Of a stretch of DNA of 64,000 bases, positions 39,451 through 49,235 are shown one piece after another. Position 1 is the stretch's first letter. Every line of letters starts with the position of its first letter. The DNA is taken from positions 124,001 to 188,000 of the forward strand of contig NZ_ATDL01000014.1 of assembly GCF_000416985.1 (NCBI RefSeq), given 5' to 3'. The notes below the pieces were generated by a model that was not told the origin of the DNA, did no database searches, and worked only from the letters and a program-made list of their open reading frames with translations. A program made the translations under genes and the position numbers. The stretch is from Sphingobacterium paucimobilis HER1398 (GTDB lineage Bacteria > Bacteroidota > Bacteroidia > Sphingobacteriales > Sphingobacteriaceae).

Positions 39451-40368
39451 TTAGAATAGGTTCGGATAGTCGGTAATGATGCCATCGACTTTGAGGGCTT
39501 GCTGAGCGATAATTCCTTTTTTGTCATTGACCGTCCACGGAATTATCTTAATGCCGAGATTATGTGCTTCTTTTACAAAGTCTGCATTGACACTACTGTA
39601 GTGGGGGCTTATGATGAAAGGTGTGAATCCAAGTTCAGCAACAAGTTCTTTGATACTTTTACTGTTTTTAGCTCCAATCAGATATGATGTTTTGATCTGT
39701 GGGTAGTTTTTGTTGATATATTGAATGGTCCTTTTGTCAAAAGATTGTATGACGGTTCTAGCGGCTATGCCTTGTTCTATAACAACCTCTAGTATAAGGT
39801 CTGAGAATTCTTGTGGAGCCGGATGCCATTCGTGGTCTTTACCCTCTTTACTTTTTGTTTCAATGTTATAGAACATCGGCGCACGTTTTTTTTCTTTTGC
39901 GTAGGCTTCCGATTCTTTGATTAGATCTTTTAACAGGTTTAATGAGGCAGGAGTTTTTTGTTGCTGGGGAAAATCAATGTTTCCTTTGAGGCCTATGTCA
40001 AAGTTTCCTAATTCTTTCCAAGTGTATTTATATATAGTACCCTTTATATCCTTTCCTTTAAGCTCGCTGCCATCTTTGTAGGTGACAAACTTGGGGTTTA
40101 AATAATCGTCATGATAGACTACTACCTTTTTGTCTTTGGTAATATGGCAGTCCATTTCTAGTGTAGTGACTTTAGGCAGGTCTATCGCAAGCTTCATGGC
40201 TCCAATCGTATTTTCTGGATAGAGTCCTCTAGCTCCACGGTGTCCTTCGTAGGAGAAGGTTGGGAATTCAGGGTTTTGCATACGAGCTTGTTTTTGAGTG
40301 TTGCAGGAAGATGTTAATAATCCTAGTAGTAAGGCCGTCGCTATAATGTTTCTTTTATTAAATGACAT
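39451..40368 (-). CDS. glpQ: Glycerophosphodiester phosphodiesterase lipoprotein
   Basis: About 305 residues with lipoprotein signal (ALLLGLLTSSCNTQ). It hydrolyses glycerophosphodiesters to glycerol-3-phosphate and an alcohol. The GDPD motifs are clear: the catalytic histidine in YEGHRGARGLYPENT (about residue 44), the metal-binding glutamate and aspartate in LEMDCHITKD, and the second His in VVVYHDDYL. The TIM barrel ends with KVDGIITDYPNLF. It should sit in the periplasm or on the outer membrane. I start at the ATG at 40368; the TTG two codons earlier is unlikely. It is in the same transcript as the GlpT-like gene. Confidence 0.93.
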   Translation of the reverse strand: MSFNKRNIIATALLLGLLTSSCNTQKQARMQNPEFPTFSYEGHRGARGLYPENTIGAMKLAIDLPKVTTLEMDCHITKDKKVVVYHDDYLNPKFVTYKDGSELKGKDIKGTIYKYTWKELGNFDIGLKGNIDFPQQQKTPASLNLLKDLIKESEAYAKEKKRAPMFYNIETKSKEGKDHEWHPAPQEFSDLILEVVIEQGIAARTVIQSFDKRTIQYINKNYPQIKTSYLIGAKNSKSIKELVAELGFTPFIISPHYSSVNADFVKEAHNLGIKIIPWTVNDKKGIIAQQALKVDGIITDYPNLF

Positions 40369-40420
40369 ATTCAATTAATTTTATGATTTGTAAAAATAAA
40401 AAATAAAGATGTATTCCCTA

Positions 40421-42391
40421 TTAACGCATACTATATGAAAAAGCTTTAGGTCTTGTCATTGTCTCTTCATAAATGTTACCGTACTCATCTTCAACCATGA
40501 TTTCTAATGTACTTTTAGGACTAGAGGCTGTAACCAGAAACAAATGTGATGTGTTTCCTGATATAAAAGATGAGGTAGGTTCCGCATTGACATTGAGACG
40601 TTGCATTGCATAAGAAATAATATGTAATGGATCTTTCTTCGTAGTTTGTTTTACCTCAAGTTCTTTTCCATTTTCCTTCACTGTGATTTTCCAATTTTTG
40701 TTATAGCCCCAAACATTCAATAAAACTTCATTTTTCTTGTTTTCTTTGGTGTATTCACCTGCATACGTTGCTGTTTTTGCTTTGTATGTAGCATTTGCTT
40801 TCGGTGCATGTGTCTCGGAAGTAATCAGTACATTGTTTAAGTCGTATGTTCTGAATTGGTATTCTTTTGCAAAGCCTATTCCTTTGTAATACGATTTTGT
40901 TTTACTTCCTTCAGCTTCCATAATGGAATAACCTCCTGGGCTACCATCTTTACATATATGATTGTCTGCGTAACCTGAACGTCCTGTCCACCACCAAGTT
41001 GCACTTACTGCTCCGATGTTTTCTTCACTGATGTGTGGTGTCTCGAGTTTATTAACACGATAGTTTATATGAGTATGGCCGCTCATTATTTTAACATTGG
41101 TAAATCCTGCTAAAGCATCGACAATCTCTTGTCCGTTTTTTGTAGCATAATTTGACCCGGATGTGGGATTTGAGTACAATGGTACGTGCATGACTACTAC
41201 TACAGGTTTTGATTTGTCTTCAATAAAAGATAAGTTCGTTTGTAACCACTTCACCTGCTCGGGAGTAACTATATTGTCATATTCCCTATCTCCAATGATA
41301 CCATTATTTCCTCCAGTATTGGTGTAAACAACGTTGTCTAAGATTACGTAATGTACATTGCCAAGATTCATAGAATAGTAAGTCGGCCCCAAGATGTTTC
41401 TATATTCGGCGGAGGCAACGAAGTCATTCATAGCTATATAGGGGTTGTAGTCGTGATTGCCAATGGTATTGAATATGGTGAAGGGGAGGTCTTTGACATT
41501 ATCCAAGTATTCTTTTATTTTGAAATTGTTGTCATACCAATAAGCATCCCAAGATTGATCTCCTAAGGTCAAAGCGTAGAATTGCTTGTTTTGTGCTCGA
41601 TAATATTCGCTTGTTTCTTGTATATCTTTTAGGAAATTTTCTTGAAATTGTTTTATATCATCGTTTCGATTGGCCAAATGGATGTCGGCTAAGAAAGCGA
41701 TGGCGTGATTTTGTGTATTCAATGGTTTGATTTCAAAATCCCTAATTTCGCTTTCTGATGTAATACCCGTTAAGAGTTTGAAGAATTGAGGGACTGTATT
41801 TCTCCTCGCTACCTGGTAGTTACTTGGTATGGTAATATAAACTACTCCATTTTTTTTGGAAGAAGGAAGGTAATAGATACCATCAGCGTCTGTTTTTGTA
41901 AAGATCTCACCATCGGTGACCAATACATTAGCTATTCCTTTTCCTTCGGTATGGACAATTCCCTTGACAGTCATGTTAGGCTTGTCAGGTATGTCAAGTC
42001 TTAATACGTGGTTGACAACTGTTTTTCCGATGAGCTGAGAGGTAGATTCTCTTTTAATAGTAATGTCATACTTGCCGTCTTCTAAAGCATCGGAATAATC
42101 GAGTGTTATACCTTTGTCGTTGAATTCTTTAATTGATAAGTCTATAATAGTTCCCTGTCCACTGCGGGGAGAGAAGCTAATTATATCTTTTTCTTTGAAT
42201 CCTGTTCCGATAATATTTATGGCATTCCCTTTACTCAGGTTAAGGACTGCCGGCATGCTAAGGTGTTTGAGTTGTAGTGGATTGCTCGTTGCTTCCTTTA
42301 CAACTGGTTCGGATTTGCTACAACCGACAAATGTATAGTTAAGGAGTGTTGTAGAAAGCAATATAGTTTTACAAAGTGTGTTGAACTTCAT
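40421..42391 (-). CDS. Calcineurin-like phosphoesterase lipoprotein with flanking beta domains
   Basis: 656 residues. Signal peptide with lipobox (TFVGCSKSE); N-terminal IPT/TIG-like or Metallophos_N beta domains (about 40-210); a metallophosphoesterase core (about 225-490) with DIHLANRNDD, LTLGDQSWD, IGNHDYN, VVVMHVPLYS and the final SGHTHINY; then a C-terminal beta domain (WKITVKENGKELEV). These give the two-metal centre. Members in this family cut phosphomono- or diesters; with GlpQ downstream a glycerophosphodiester or teichoic-acid-like backbone is the likely target (inference). Long sheet-rich regions suggest surface exposure. Confidence 0.85.
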   Translation of the reverse strand: MKFNTLCKTILLSTTLLNYTFVGCSKSEPVVKEATSNPLQLKHLSMPAVLNLSKGNAINIIGTGFKEKDIISFSPRSGQGTIIDLSIKEFNDKGITLDYSDALEDGKYDITIKRESTSQLIGKTVVNHVLRLDIPDKPNMTVKGIVHTEGKGIANVLVTDGEIFTKTDADGIYYLPSSKKNGVVYITIPSNYQVARRNTVPQFFKLLTGITSESEIRDFEIKPLNTQNHAIAFLADIHLANRNDDIKQFQENFLKDIQETSEYYRAQNKQFYALTLGDQSWDAYWYDNNFKIKEYLDNVKDLPFTIFNTIGNHDYNPYIAMNDFVASAEYRNILGPTYYSMNLGNVHYVILDNVVYTNTGGNNGIIGDREYDNIVTPEQVKWLQTNLSFIEDKSKPVVVVMHVPLYSNPTSGSNYATKNGQEIVDALAGFTNVKIMSGHTHINYRVNKLETPHISEENIGAVSATWWWTGRSGYADNHICKDGSPGGYSIMEAEGSKTKSYYKGIGFAKEYQFRTYDLNNVLITSETHAPKANATYKAKTATYAGEYTKENKKNEVLLNVWGYNKNWKITVKENGKELEVKQTTKKDPLHIISYAMQRLNVNAEPTSSFISGNTSHLFLVTASSPKSTLEIMVEDEYGNIYEETMTRPKAFSYSMR

Positions 42392-42421
42392 GATTCAGCG
42401 TTGTTATTGTTTTTTAGATAT

Positions 42422-43672
42422 TTAGTAACTTCTAAAAATGGCTATGTCATCGATACCTAGACGACCATTACTAATTTCGTTGGTACTTCCACCTAATCCA
42501 AGTTTGTTTATTCTAAATCTTACCGGACCTTGGATATTCATTAGAAACACAGCCTGTTTGGGTGTCATGCTCTCTGTCGTGGTAGTGGCATCAGAAATGA
42601 CTTCGCCTGTTTGAGTCCACGTCTTGCCTTGATCTTGAGAATACTCTAGGGTAAACGATGAAGAACGGTCATTCCAGTAGCAACCATACCACAAAGTAAC
42701 TTTTGATGCGCCATTGGGGACATCAAAATTCATCTGTAATAAGGCGGGGGTTTTGAGGTTTTGTTGAAAACGAACGGCGTGAGTACCAGATACAATACGG
42801 TCTCTACCGGGGGTGAAACCTAGAAGGCTTTGGTCGAACAACCAATCTCCTGTTGTTAGTTTTACCATCCGTGCTGCATATCCATCTTTGGGTGCATCAA
42901 AAGTGTCAAAGTTTTCCGGCCAACCTGCATAGACACGACCACTGGGGTAGCGCATGTCTGTGTATGATTGAAGTCTTAGTTCAATATCATTTGTGTTTCG
43001 AAAGGCTATCCCCGTAAAAGTTGCACTGGGAGCTATGGATTGCTCAGAGAACGTAGCGTCGTCTGCGGTAAATAGGACTAGATTGTTTTTCTCACTATCT
43101 ACCAATGGTTTGGCTCCTTTTATTGGGGTGCCATTTTCAGGTTCTGTAGCTAGATCTGCAGTGACACCAACAAAGGTTGATTCGTAGTCTGAAAACTTGT
43201 TTTTCAATGTCGCTATGGAGACTGATTTTGATTGAACTTTGTTTCCGCTGTTTAACTTCGTGATATTAGTTTCTGCTATCCCTTTTAATACTAGTAAGTC
43301 ATTGAATTTGCTTAGCATAGGATTGGCTAACCCGATGCGAAGTGAGTCTCCGAATTGATAATTATGATCATTAGGAACTTCGATAAGTATACCACGAGTC
43401 TGTCCTCTCCATGTGTTTTGTACAGCAACTACGTTTGTTGGAAAGTTTTTAGTCTGTGCGTTGGAAATAACTAAGCAGTTCAAATAATTGGCACCGTTTA
43501 GTTTTTCAGTATCAAGTGCAACATCGTTTCCTTTGTAAAGATTGCGTAATACATAAATCGAGGATTCAGGATTTTGTGTGCCTTCTGCATAATTTGTGTC
43601 CTCTTTTAAACAGCTGACTGTTAGGGTTGAAGCAAGTATGCTTAATATATATAATTTGTGTGTTGTTTTCAT
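42422..43672 (-). CDS. DUF5689-containing lipoprotein
   Basis: 416 residues, lipoprotein signal (LASTLTVSCLKEDTNY). The central part (about 35-230; SSIYVLRNLYKGNDVALDT, LVVSN-like strands, GDSLRIGLANPML, FVGVTADLATEP) matches DUF5689, an OB-like beta domain common next to SusCD pairs. The C-terminal half (about 250-416) resembles a jelly-roll carbohydrate-binding type fold (LLQMNFDVPNGASKVTLWYG, SFTLEYSQDQGKTW). It is probably a surface ligand-binding accessory of the SusD/SusC pair encoded just upstream. Confidence 0.8.
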   Translation of the reverse strand: MKTTHKLYILSILASTLTVSCLKEDTNYAEGTQNPESSIYVLRNLYKGNDVALDTEKLNGANYLNCLVISNAQTKNFPTNVVAVQNTWRGQTRGILIEVPNDHNYQFGDSLRIGLANPMLSKFNDLLVLKGIAETNITKLNSGNKVQSKSVSIATLKNKFSDYESTFVGVTADLATEPENGTPIKGAKPLVDSEKNNLVLFTADDATFSEQSIAPSATFTGIAFRNTNDIELRLQSYTDMRYPSGRVYAGWPENFDTFDAPKDGYAARMVKLTTGDWLFDQSLLGFTPGRDRIVSGTHAVRFQQNLKTPALLQMNFDVPNGASKVTLWYGCYWNDRSSSFTLEYSQDQGKTWTQTGEVISDATTTTESMTPKQAVFLMNIQGPVRFRINKLGLGGSTNEISNGRLGIDDIAIFRSY

Positions 43673-43679
43673 AACGTAA

Positions 43680-45152
43680 TTATTGAGTTAACCCGATCTG
43701 CCACCACATACTCTTGTTTATGGCATCTTGACCTAAACGTGCTACTGCATCATCGTAATTTTTCTTATTTAATGATTGGACGATGAGCGGGTAAGTAAGT
43801 CTTATGGGCATTTTACCATCGTTTTCCAGATCGGTTCCTATATAAAGGTCAAGTAATCCGGTTCGGCGATATTCGTACCATTGCTGAAAGTCAGTAAACA
43901 TTAAAGTAAGGTACTTTTGGAGATGTATTTTTTTAAGACGTTGTTCTTCGTTGTCTGAGTCTAAAAAAGCTACATATTCATTGGCAAAGTAATCAGTTGG
44001 AAGGGTGCTTCCCCATAACGTAATAGAAGATTCAACTCCCTCTTTATAGGCCGTGTAAGAATCACCAAAAATTATATCTTTCTCCATCAATTCTGCGATA
44101 ATAAATTTAACTTCAGCATAATTCATGATATTTCCAAGTAAAGCTGTGCCTTTAAGAGTGGTAGGAAATACAGATTGCACTTCAGGAACCGATCCTTTGG
44201 GATAGCCGGATTGCATGCCTCCATATACGCCTAGTGAAGCTTCAGTAGCCCACGTTTTTAGTCGGGGATCCTGTAAATTCAGCATGTTGTTTATAAAGAA
44301 CTCAGAATAGCCTTTGTTGCCATTAAAATCGATGTCACGCAGGTTAAAAAATGGATTGATATACGGTTCCTGACTTTGAAAACGTAAAACAGCCGAGTCA
44401 TCGTTGGACAACATAATTGGGTATTCTGCAGTATTTGATTCTAATATCTCTTTTAGTTTAACTATCGGATTTAGTTCCGCTTTATGGGAGACGCGAAGTA
44501 ATAAACGTAGGTAAAGAGAGTTGCCGAATTTTCGCCATTGTTCAGGGTTTGTTGCGAAGAGTGGATCAAAGTTACTGTAACTGTCCTCGACTTTTTTGTT
44601 TTCCTTTAATAGAGCGTTAGCTCGTTCCAGTTTTAAAAATAGGTCGCGATAAATATCTATCTGTTTGTCGAAATAAGGAGTGGTATTATTTTCTTTATAG
44701 CCCAAATTACTCTCGAAATATGGAATGTCTCCATACATATCTGTGAGCAAGGAGGTCGTCCAAGCATCTAAGATTAAAGATATGCCTTGATAGGTTTGGT
44801 AGCCAGGTTGTAGTCCTTGTTCGGCACGTTGATACATATCACGTATATTAGTCAGTTCTAGAAACCAACTTCTCCACATGTATTCTGTTTCAGAGCTACG
44901 TATGCTGTAGCGGTGAAATTCTCTATTTTCATTAGTAGTAACGGTTACCTGCATAAACTCGTTGTTGACACGTAGGTTACGGTCTAAGTTTGCGCTTACC
45001 ATTTTATATATAGTTGGTCCAATCAGACTTTGAGGAGCTACGGCCGCACTTTGATTAGGGTTAGTGTTGATATCCACGAAGTCTTTCGTGCAGCTGCTAA
45101 AGGATGTCGATATTACTATCGCGATTAGACTGGCTTTTATGACATTTTTCAT
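43680..45152 (-). CDS. SusD/RagB-family lipoprotein (locus 2)
   Basis: 490 residues with lipobox (STSFSSCTKDFVDINTNPNQ). The N-terminal half has TPR-like helices (TYQGISLILDAWTTSLLTDMYGDIPYFE) and the C-terminal part the phrase YRRTGLLDL, typical of the SusD-like_2 (starch-utilisation like) subfamily, different from the SusD of locus 1. It forms the lid of the transporter encoded upstream; substrate inferred from the glp neighbours to be a glycerol phosphate derivative. Confidence 0.92.
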   Translation of the reverse strand: MKNVIKASLIAIVISTSFSSCTKDFVDINTNPNQSAAVAPQSLIGPTIYKMVSANLDRNLRVNNEFMQVTVTTNENREFHRYSIRSSETEYMWRSWFLELTNIRDMYQRAEQGLQPGYQTYQGISLILDAWTTSLLTDMYGDIPYFESNLGYKENNTTPYFDKQIDIYRDLFLKLERANALLKENKKVEDSYSNFDPLFATNPEQWRKFGNSLYLRLLLRVSHKAELNPIVKLKEILESNTAEYPIMLSNDDSAVLRFQSQEPYINPFFNLRDIDFNGNKGYSEFFINNMLNLQDPRLKTWATEASLGVYGGMQSGYPKGSVPEVQSVFPTTLKGTALLGNIMNYAEVKFIIAELMEKDIIFGDSYTAYKEGVESSITLWGSTLPTDYFANEYVAFLDSDNEEQRLKKIHLQKYLTLMFTDFQQWYEYRRTGLLDLYIGTDLENDGKMPIRLTYPLIVQSLNKKNYDDAVARLGQDAINKSMWWQIGLTQ

Positions 45153-45163
45153 GTTTTATCAGA

Positions 45164-48100
45164 TTAAAAAGTTAAGGATAAGTTGATGCCGAAATTTCGA
45201 GTTGATGGGAATTGAGCGATTTCGGCGCCTTTTTCAATACCGCTGCCATTTAGCGATGCAAACTCTGGGTCGAAAGAAGGCCAGTTTGTGAATACAAATA
45301 AGTCACGTCCGTAAAGACCGATAGTTGCTTTTTGTAGCTTATATCTTTTTAATACATCTTTTGAAATGGTGTAATCAAATCGAACTTCTCTTAATTTAAT
45401 GAAATCGGTTGAAAATGTGTTTGATTCGATATTGTCACGATTAAAGTGTGTGCTGTAATATCGTGCTGCTGATACTGCGGTGCTATTTTCAGAGAAGACG
45501 TTGTTACCATTGTCTACCATACCGTGTCCTATAATCCCATTATAGCGTCCAGGAATAGTCTTTTTTAACTTACCTTCTTCCATTAGTACAGCATGTGTCA
45601 ATGAATAGCCTACTCCTCCAAATTGGCCGTCAATCAAAAAGTTAAAGCCAAAGTTTTTGTAGTTAAATTGATTTCCGAAACCAAATTTTGTAGTAGCATT
45701 GGCATTGCCGATATAAATTAAATCTTCGGTGAGTTGCGGCAATCCATTTTTATAGATGATATCTCCATTTGTGTTTCTCAGATATCCTAATCCGTACATG
45801 TCTCCAAAACGTCCCCCTGTCCGTGCTTCAACCGATCCTCTAGAACCATATATTGTCGATAAAACCAGTGCGTCTACATTATTGGGCAGTTCGTTAATGC
45901 GGGTGTTGTAATTAGTGAAGTTTCCGAAGACAGACCAACTAAATCCATCCGCTTTTTTGAAGATGTCGTAGTTCGCCTCTAACTCGAAACCGGTGTTTTC
46001 TACTTCGCCAGCATTGATTATCTGTGTGCGGTATCCGCTAGATGGATCAATTGGTGTTTCTAGGATTTGGTCATATGTATAGTTTTTGTAGACGGTCATG
46101 TCTAACTTTAATCTGTTTCTGAACATCCTGAAGTCTGTACCCAACTCATATGATACCGTATTTTCGTACCTTAAGTTTTCGTCTGGGATTGCTGTCGGAT
46201 TGGATGAGCCACCAGGGAATTGTTTTACTCTAGGATAACTATATGTATTTAGATAAGGTCTTTTCCCTCCTCCTCCTACGGCAGCTATAGTTGCACGCAT
46301 TTTCCAGAAGCTGATTTGACCCGGAAGGTCTAAAATCTCTGATAGAATAAGACTTGTGTTTAGAGATGGATAGAAGAATGGTTTTACCTCATCGCGTATT
46401 GGCGAAGCAAGCGTACTTGCCCAATCAACACGAATTGTTCCGTCTACAAAGAGAAAGTCCTTATAGGAGAAATTAGCTAACCCATATAAGCTATGCACAG
46501 CGTATTCGGCTTGATATGGGTCGTAAATTATAGTGTTAGCAGCGTTAGCGAAGCTGTATACATTCGGGTACATCAATTTGTTGGTCGAAGCATCGTCTCT
46601 ATTGTATTTGTTACGCATCATCGAACCTCCAAAATTACCTCCAAACTTAAAGTCTTCGTGTCGTTGGTTGTTGTACGTGAACAAAAAGTCGGTATTGACT
46701 TCTTGGCTGTAAATACCTTGCTCCCTGTAGTATCCATAAGCGTATTTATAGGTATCGAAGGGTCTAGATTGTTTTCGCTTGTCGAAGCTGAAGTCTATCC
46801 CTGTACGTATCATTAGGTTTAACTCTTCGCTAAACTTGTAGTCTGCTTGAATATTACCGATGACATGATTTTTACTTTGAGCGTTAATCATATCATAAGA
46901 CATGGTTTTTGGGTTGTCTAATAGATTTGAGAACGGAGTGGTTTGCGTAATCCCATATTGCCCTGGTCTCCAGTTTTCTTCAAACCATTCAGGATTCATA
47001 TTTGGTGTGAGTCCGCGTACAAAATACATGTAACTCTGATTGTTGTATCCGCTATTAGGCAGGTTGTCAGAAGATCTATTATTGTAGTTTATTTTCGTGG
47101 ACACACTGAATTTGTCAGTAAGCCTATTGGTTAGATTTGTAGCGACTGAATGCCTATTATACCCCATATTAGGGACTATCCATGAATTGTGTACATTCGT
47201 GTAGGAAAATCTCGCTGATGTTTTTTCGGTAGATCCTGATACACTGATACTGTTGGTTGTAGTAACTTCTGGATCAAAAAAATCACGTTGATTATTTTTA
47301 TAAGGGCGCCAAAGGGCTCTTTCGGGAGCACGCTCTCTGTAATATTCAGGATTGTATTGGTAGAACATTTGCCCGTCAAATTTTGGTCCCCAAGCTGATG
47401 ACGTACTGAAGGTAGAAGAACCATCATCTGATTGTCCATAGGAATAGTATAAGTCTTGACCATCTGTACCTTGTCCATACTCGTATTGATAATCTGGCCA
47501 ACGGTTTATAGTTCCTATTGAAGTATTGGAGTTGATGGAGATATTAAATTTTCCATCACCTACGCCGGATTTAGTTGTAATGATAATGGCTCCACGAGAA
47601 CCTCTGAACCCATAAAGAGCTGCAGCTGCGGGGCCCTTCAAGACTGTGATTGAGGCGATATCGTCAGGATTGATATCGGATAATGAGCTACCAAAGTCTA
47701 CAGGTGAATCTGAGTCAAGATAGTTGGAATTACCGCTTCCTGTCATGGCCTTGCCTGCTTCCATAACAATACCATCTATAACAATCAATGCTCCATTGTC
47801 TCCAGATAAGGATGTCTCTCCGCGCAAAACGATTTGATTTGAACCTAGTGGACCTCCTCCTGATTTAACAATGTTTAGTCCTGCAACTTTGCCAGTTAAT
47901 GCGTCTGACCAATTGTTGGAGATGGCATTGGTTAACTCGTCTCCCGATACAGTAGTCGCTGCGTAACCTAGTGCCTTCTGATCTCTTTTTATTCCCAACG
48001 CTGTAACCACGACCTCTTCAATGCCTTCAGATGTTTCTGTTAATTGGATTATCGTATTTGTATTCCCGCTGCTGAATGTTTGCGTGATACTATCATACCC

Positions 48101-48403
48101 GATCAGTTGAAAACTGACGCTTGTTCCGGGAGCGAGGTCAATAGTGAAAGTCCCTTCCAAGTTACTGGAAGCGATCGTTTTTCCATTGACTCGGATAGAG
48201 ACACCTTGTAAAGGCGATTTGGTGTTTTTGTCTACTACTTTACCCTGAATTTTTATTTTTTCCTGGCTAGTTGTTTTCTCGAAAGAGATGGAGTGATTGG
48301 CATAGACCTGAGCTCCAGAATAACAAGCAGTAGCTAAAGCAATCCACAGGAGTTTAGATCCTATACGGTGTGGCTTAACTTTTTCTTGATTGTTTGTTAA
48401 CAT
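45164..48403 (-). CDS. SusC/RagA-family TonB-dependent transporter (locus 2)
   Basis: 1079 residues. Signal peptide (to about residue 36), carboxypeptidase-regulatory-like beta sandwich (IQGKVVDKNTKSPLQGVSIRV), TonB box/plug region (LTGKVAGLNIVKSGGGPLGS, ITVLKGPAAAALYGFRGSRG, AIIITTKSG) and a barrel ending FGINLSLTF. Unlike the locus 1 SusC it lacks an STN domain, and no FecIR pair is nearby, so control must come from elsewhere, presumably the divergent GlpR-like regulator. It follows glpF by 76 bp without a terminator visible between them, so all ten genes may form one transcript. Confidence 0.92.
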   Translation of the reverse strand: MLTNNQEKVKPHRIGSKLLWIALATACYSGAQVYANHSISFEKTTSQEKIKIQGKVVDKNTKSPLQGVSIRVNGKTIASSNLEGTFTIDLAPGTSVSFQLIGYDSITQTFSSGNTNTIIQLTETSEGIEEVVVTALGIKRDQKALGYAATTVSGDELTNAISNNWSDALTGKVAGLNIVKSGGGPLGSNQIVLRGETSLSGDNGALIVIDGIVMEAGKAMTGSGNSNYLDSDSPVDFGSSLSDINPDDIASITVLKGPAAAALYGFRGSRGAIIITTKSGVGDGKFNISINSNTSIGTINRWPDYQYEYGQGTDGQDLYYSYGQSDDGSSTFSTSSAWGPKFDGQMFYQYNPEYYRERAPERALWRPYKNNQRDFFDPEVTTTNSISVSGSTEKTSARFSYTNVHNSWIVPNMGYNRHSVATNLTNRLTDKFSVSTKINYNNRSSDNLPNSGYNNQSYMYFVRGLTPNMNPEWFEENWRPGQYGITQTTPFSNLLDNPKTMSYDMINAQSKNHVIGNIQADYKFSEELNLMIRTGIDFSFDKRKQSRPFDTYKYAYGYYREQGIYSQEVNTDFLFTYNNQRHEDFKFGGNFGGSMMRNKYNRDDASTNKLMYPNVYSFANAANTIIYDPYQAEYAVHSLYGLANFSYKDFLFVDGTIRVDWASTLASPIRDEVKPFFYPSLNTSLILSEILDLPGQISFWKMRATIAAVGGGGKRPYLNTYSYPRVKQFPGGSSNPTAIPDENLRYENTVSYELGTDFRMFRNRLKLDMTVYKNYTYDQILETPIDPSSGYRTQIINAGEVENTGFELEANYDIFKKADGFSWSVFGNFTNYNTRINELPNNVDALVLSTIYGSRGSVEARTGGRFGDMYGLGYLRNTNGDIIYKNGLPQLTEDLIYIGNANATTKFGFGNQFNYKNFGFNFLIDGQFGGVGYSLTHAVLMEEGKLKKTIPGRYNGIIGHGMVDNGNNVFSENSTAVSAARYYSTHFNRDNIESNTFSTDFIKLREVRFDYTISKDVLKRYKLQKATIGLYGRDLFVFTNWPSFDPEFASLNGSGIEKGAEIAQFPSTRNFGINLSLTF

Positions 48404-48479
48404 AAGTTGTGTGATTAAATTGGTCGCTAAATTGATGTTTTAATATTAACTCAATGTTAATTGTGCGTTTTGTTTCGCG

Positions 48480-49205
48480 TTATTTTAATATAATGAATAA
48501 TAATGCAGCTAACGATGCTCCTATAAGCGGCCCCACTACAGGTACCCAAGCATAGCGGAGGTCGAAGTGTGCTTTGTTTTTGATGGGGAGCAAGGCGTGT
48601 ATGATCCGCGGGCCCAAATCTCGGGCAGGATTGATGGCATAGCCTGTGGTACCCCCTAAAGATAGTCCAATAACCCAGACGAGAAATGTCACAGGAATAG
48701 CGCCTATCGAGCCTAAGCCAACAGGTGAGTGGTCTGCCAAGCTTGCATCTTTGAAGTGTAATATGGTGAATATCAAAACGAATGTTCCTAATGCTTCACT
48801 AAATAGATTTATTGGGATATTTCGGATGGCTGGTGCTGTACAGAATACGGCTTGTTTAGCTCCGGGATTATCGGTTTGATCAAAATGGTCTTTGTATGTA
48901 ATCCATACGAGGGTGGCTCCGGCCATCGCACCTAAAAACTGTGCTCCAATGTAGGATAGGGTAGATTGTAGGTCAATATTCCCCATGATGTAGTTGGCTA
49001 ATGTAACCGCTGGATTGAGGTGTGCACCACTGTAAGGACCTGCTATGGTCACTCCAACAAATACTGCGAATGCCCAAGCTGTGGTGATGACAATCCAACC
49101 CGAATTGTTTCCTTTGGTCTGGTTTAAGACGACATTGGCGACTACGCCTCCTCCAAGGAGTATCATCGCGGCAGTTCCTATTAGTTCTGCTGTAAAAGGT
49201 GTCAT
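48480..49205 (-). CDS. glpF: Glycerol facilitator, MIP family
   Basis: 241 residues and six membrane helices plus two half-helices. The NPA motifs are complete: SGAHLNPAVTLANY and YAINPARDLGPRI. The Asp after NPAR marks aquaglyceroporins as opposed to water-only channels. It lets glycerol cross the inner membrane. It lies 30 bp after glpK on the same strand; the two are co-transcribed. Confidence 0.95.
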   Translation of the reverse strand: MTPFTAELIGTAAMILLGGGVVANVVLNQTKGNNSGWIVITTAWAFAVFVGVTIAGPYSGAHLNPAVTLANYIMGNIDLQSTLSYIGAQFLGAMAGATLVWITYKDHFDQTDNPGAKQAVFCTAPAIRNIPINLFSEALGTFVLIFTILHFKDASLADHSPVGLGSIGAIPVTFLVWVIGLSLGGTTGYAINPARDLGPRIIHALLPIKNKAHFDLRYAWVPVVGPLIGASLAALLFIILK

Positions 49206-49235
49206 AGTATAGGGTTTATTTGATTGGTTAGCGGA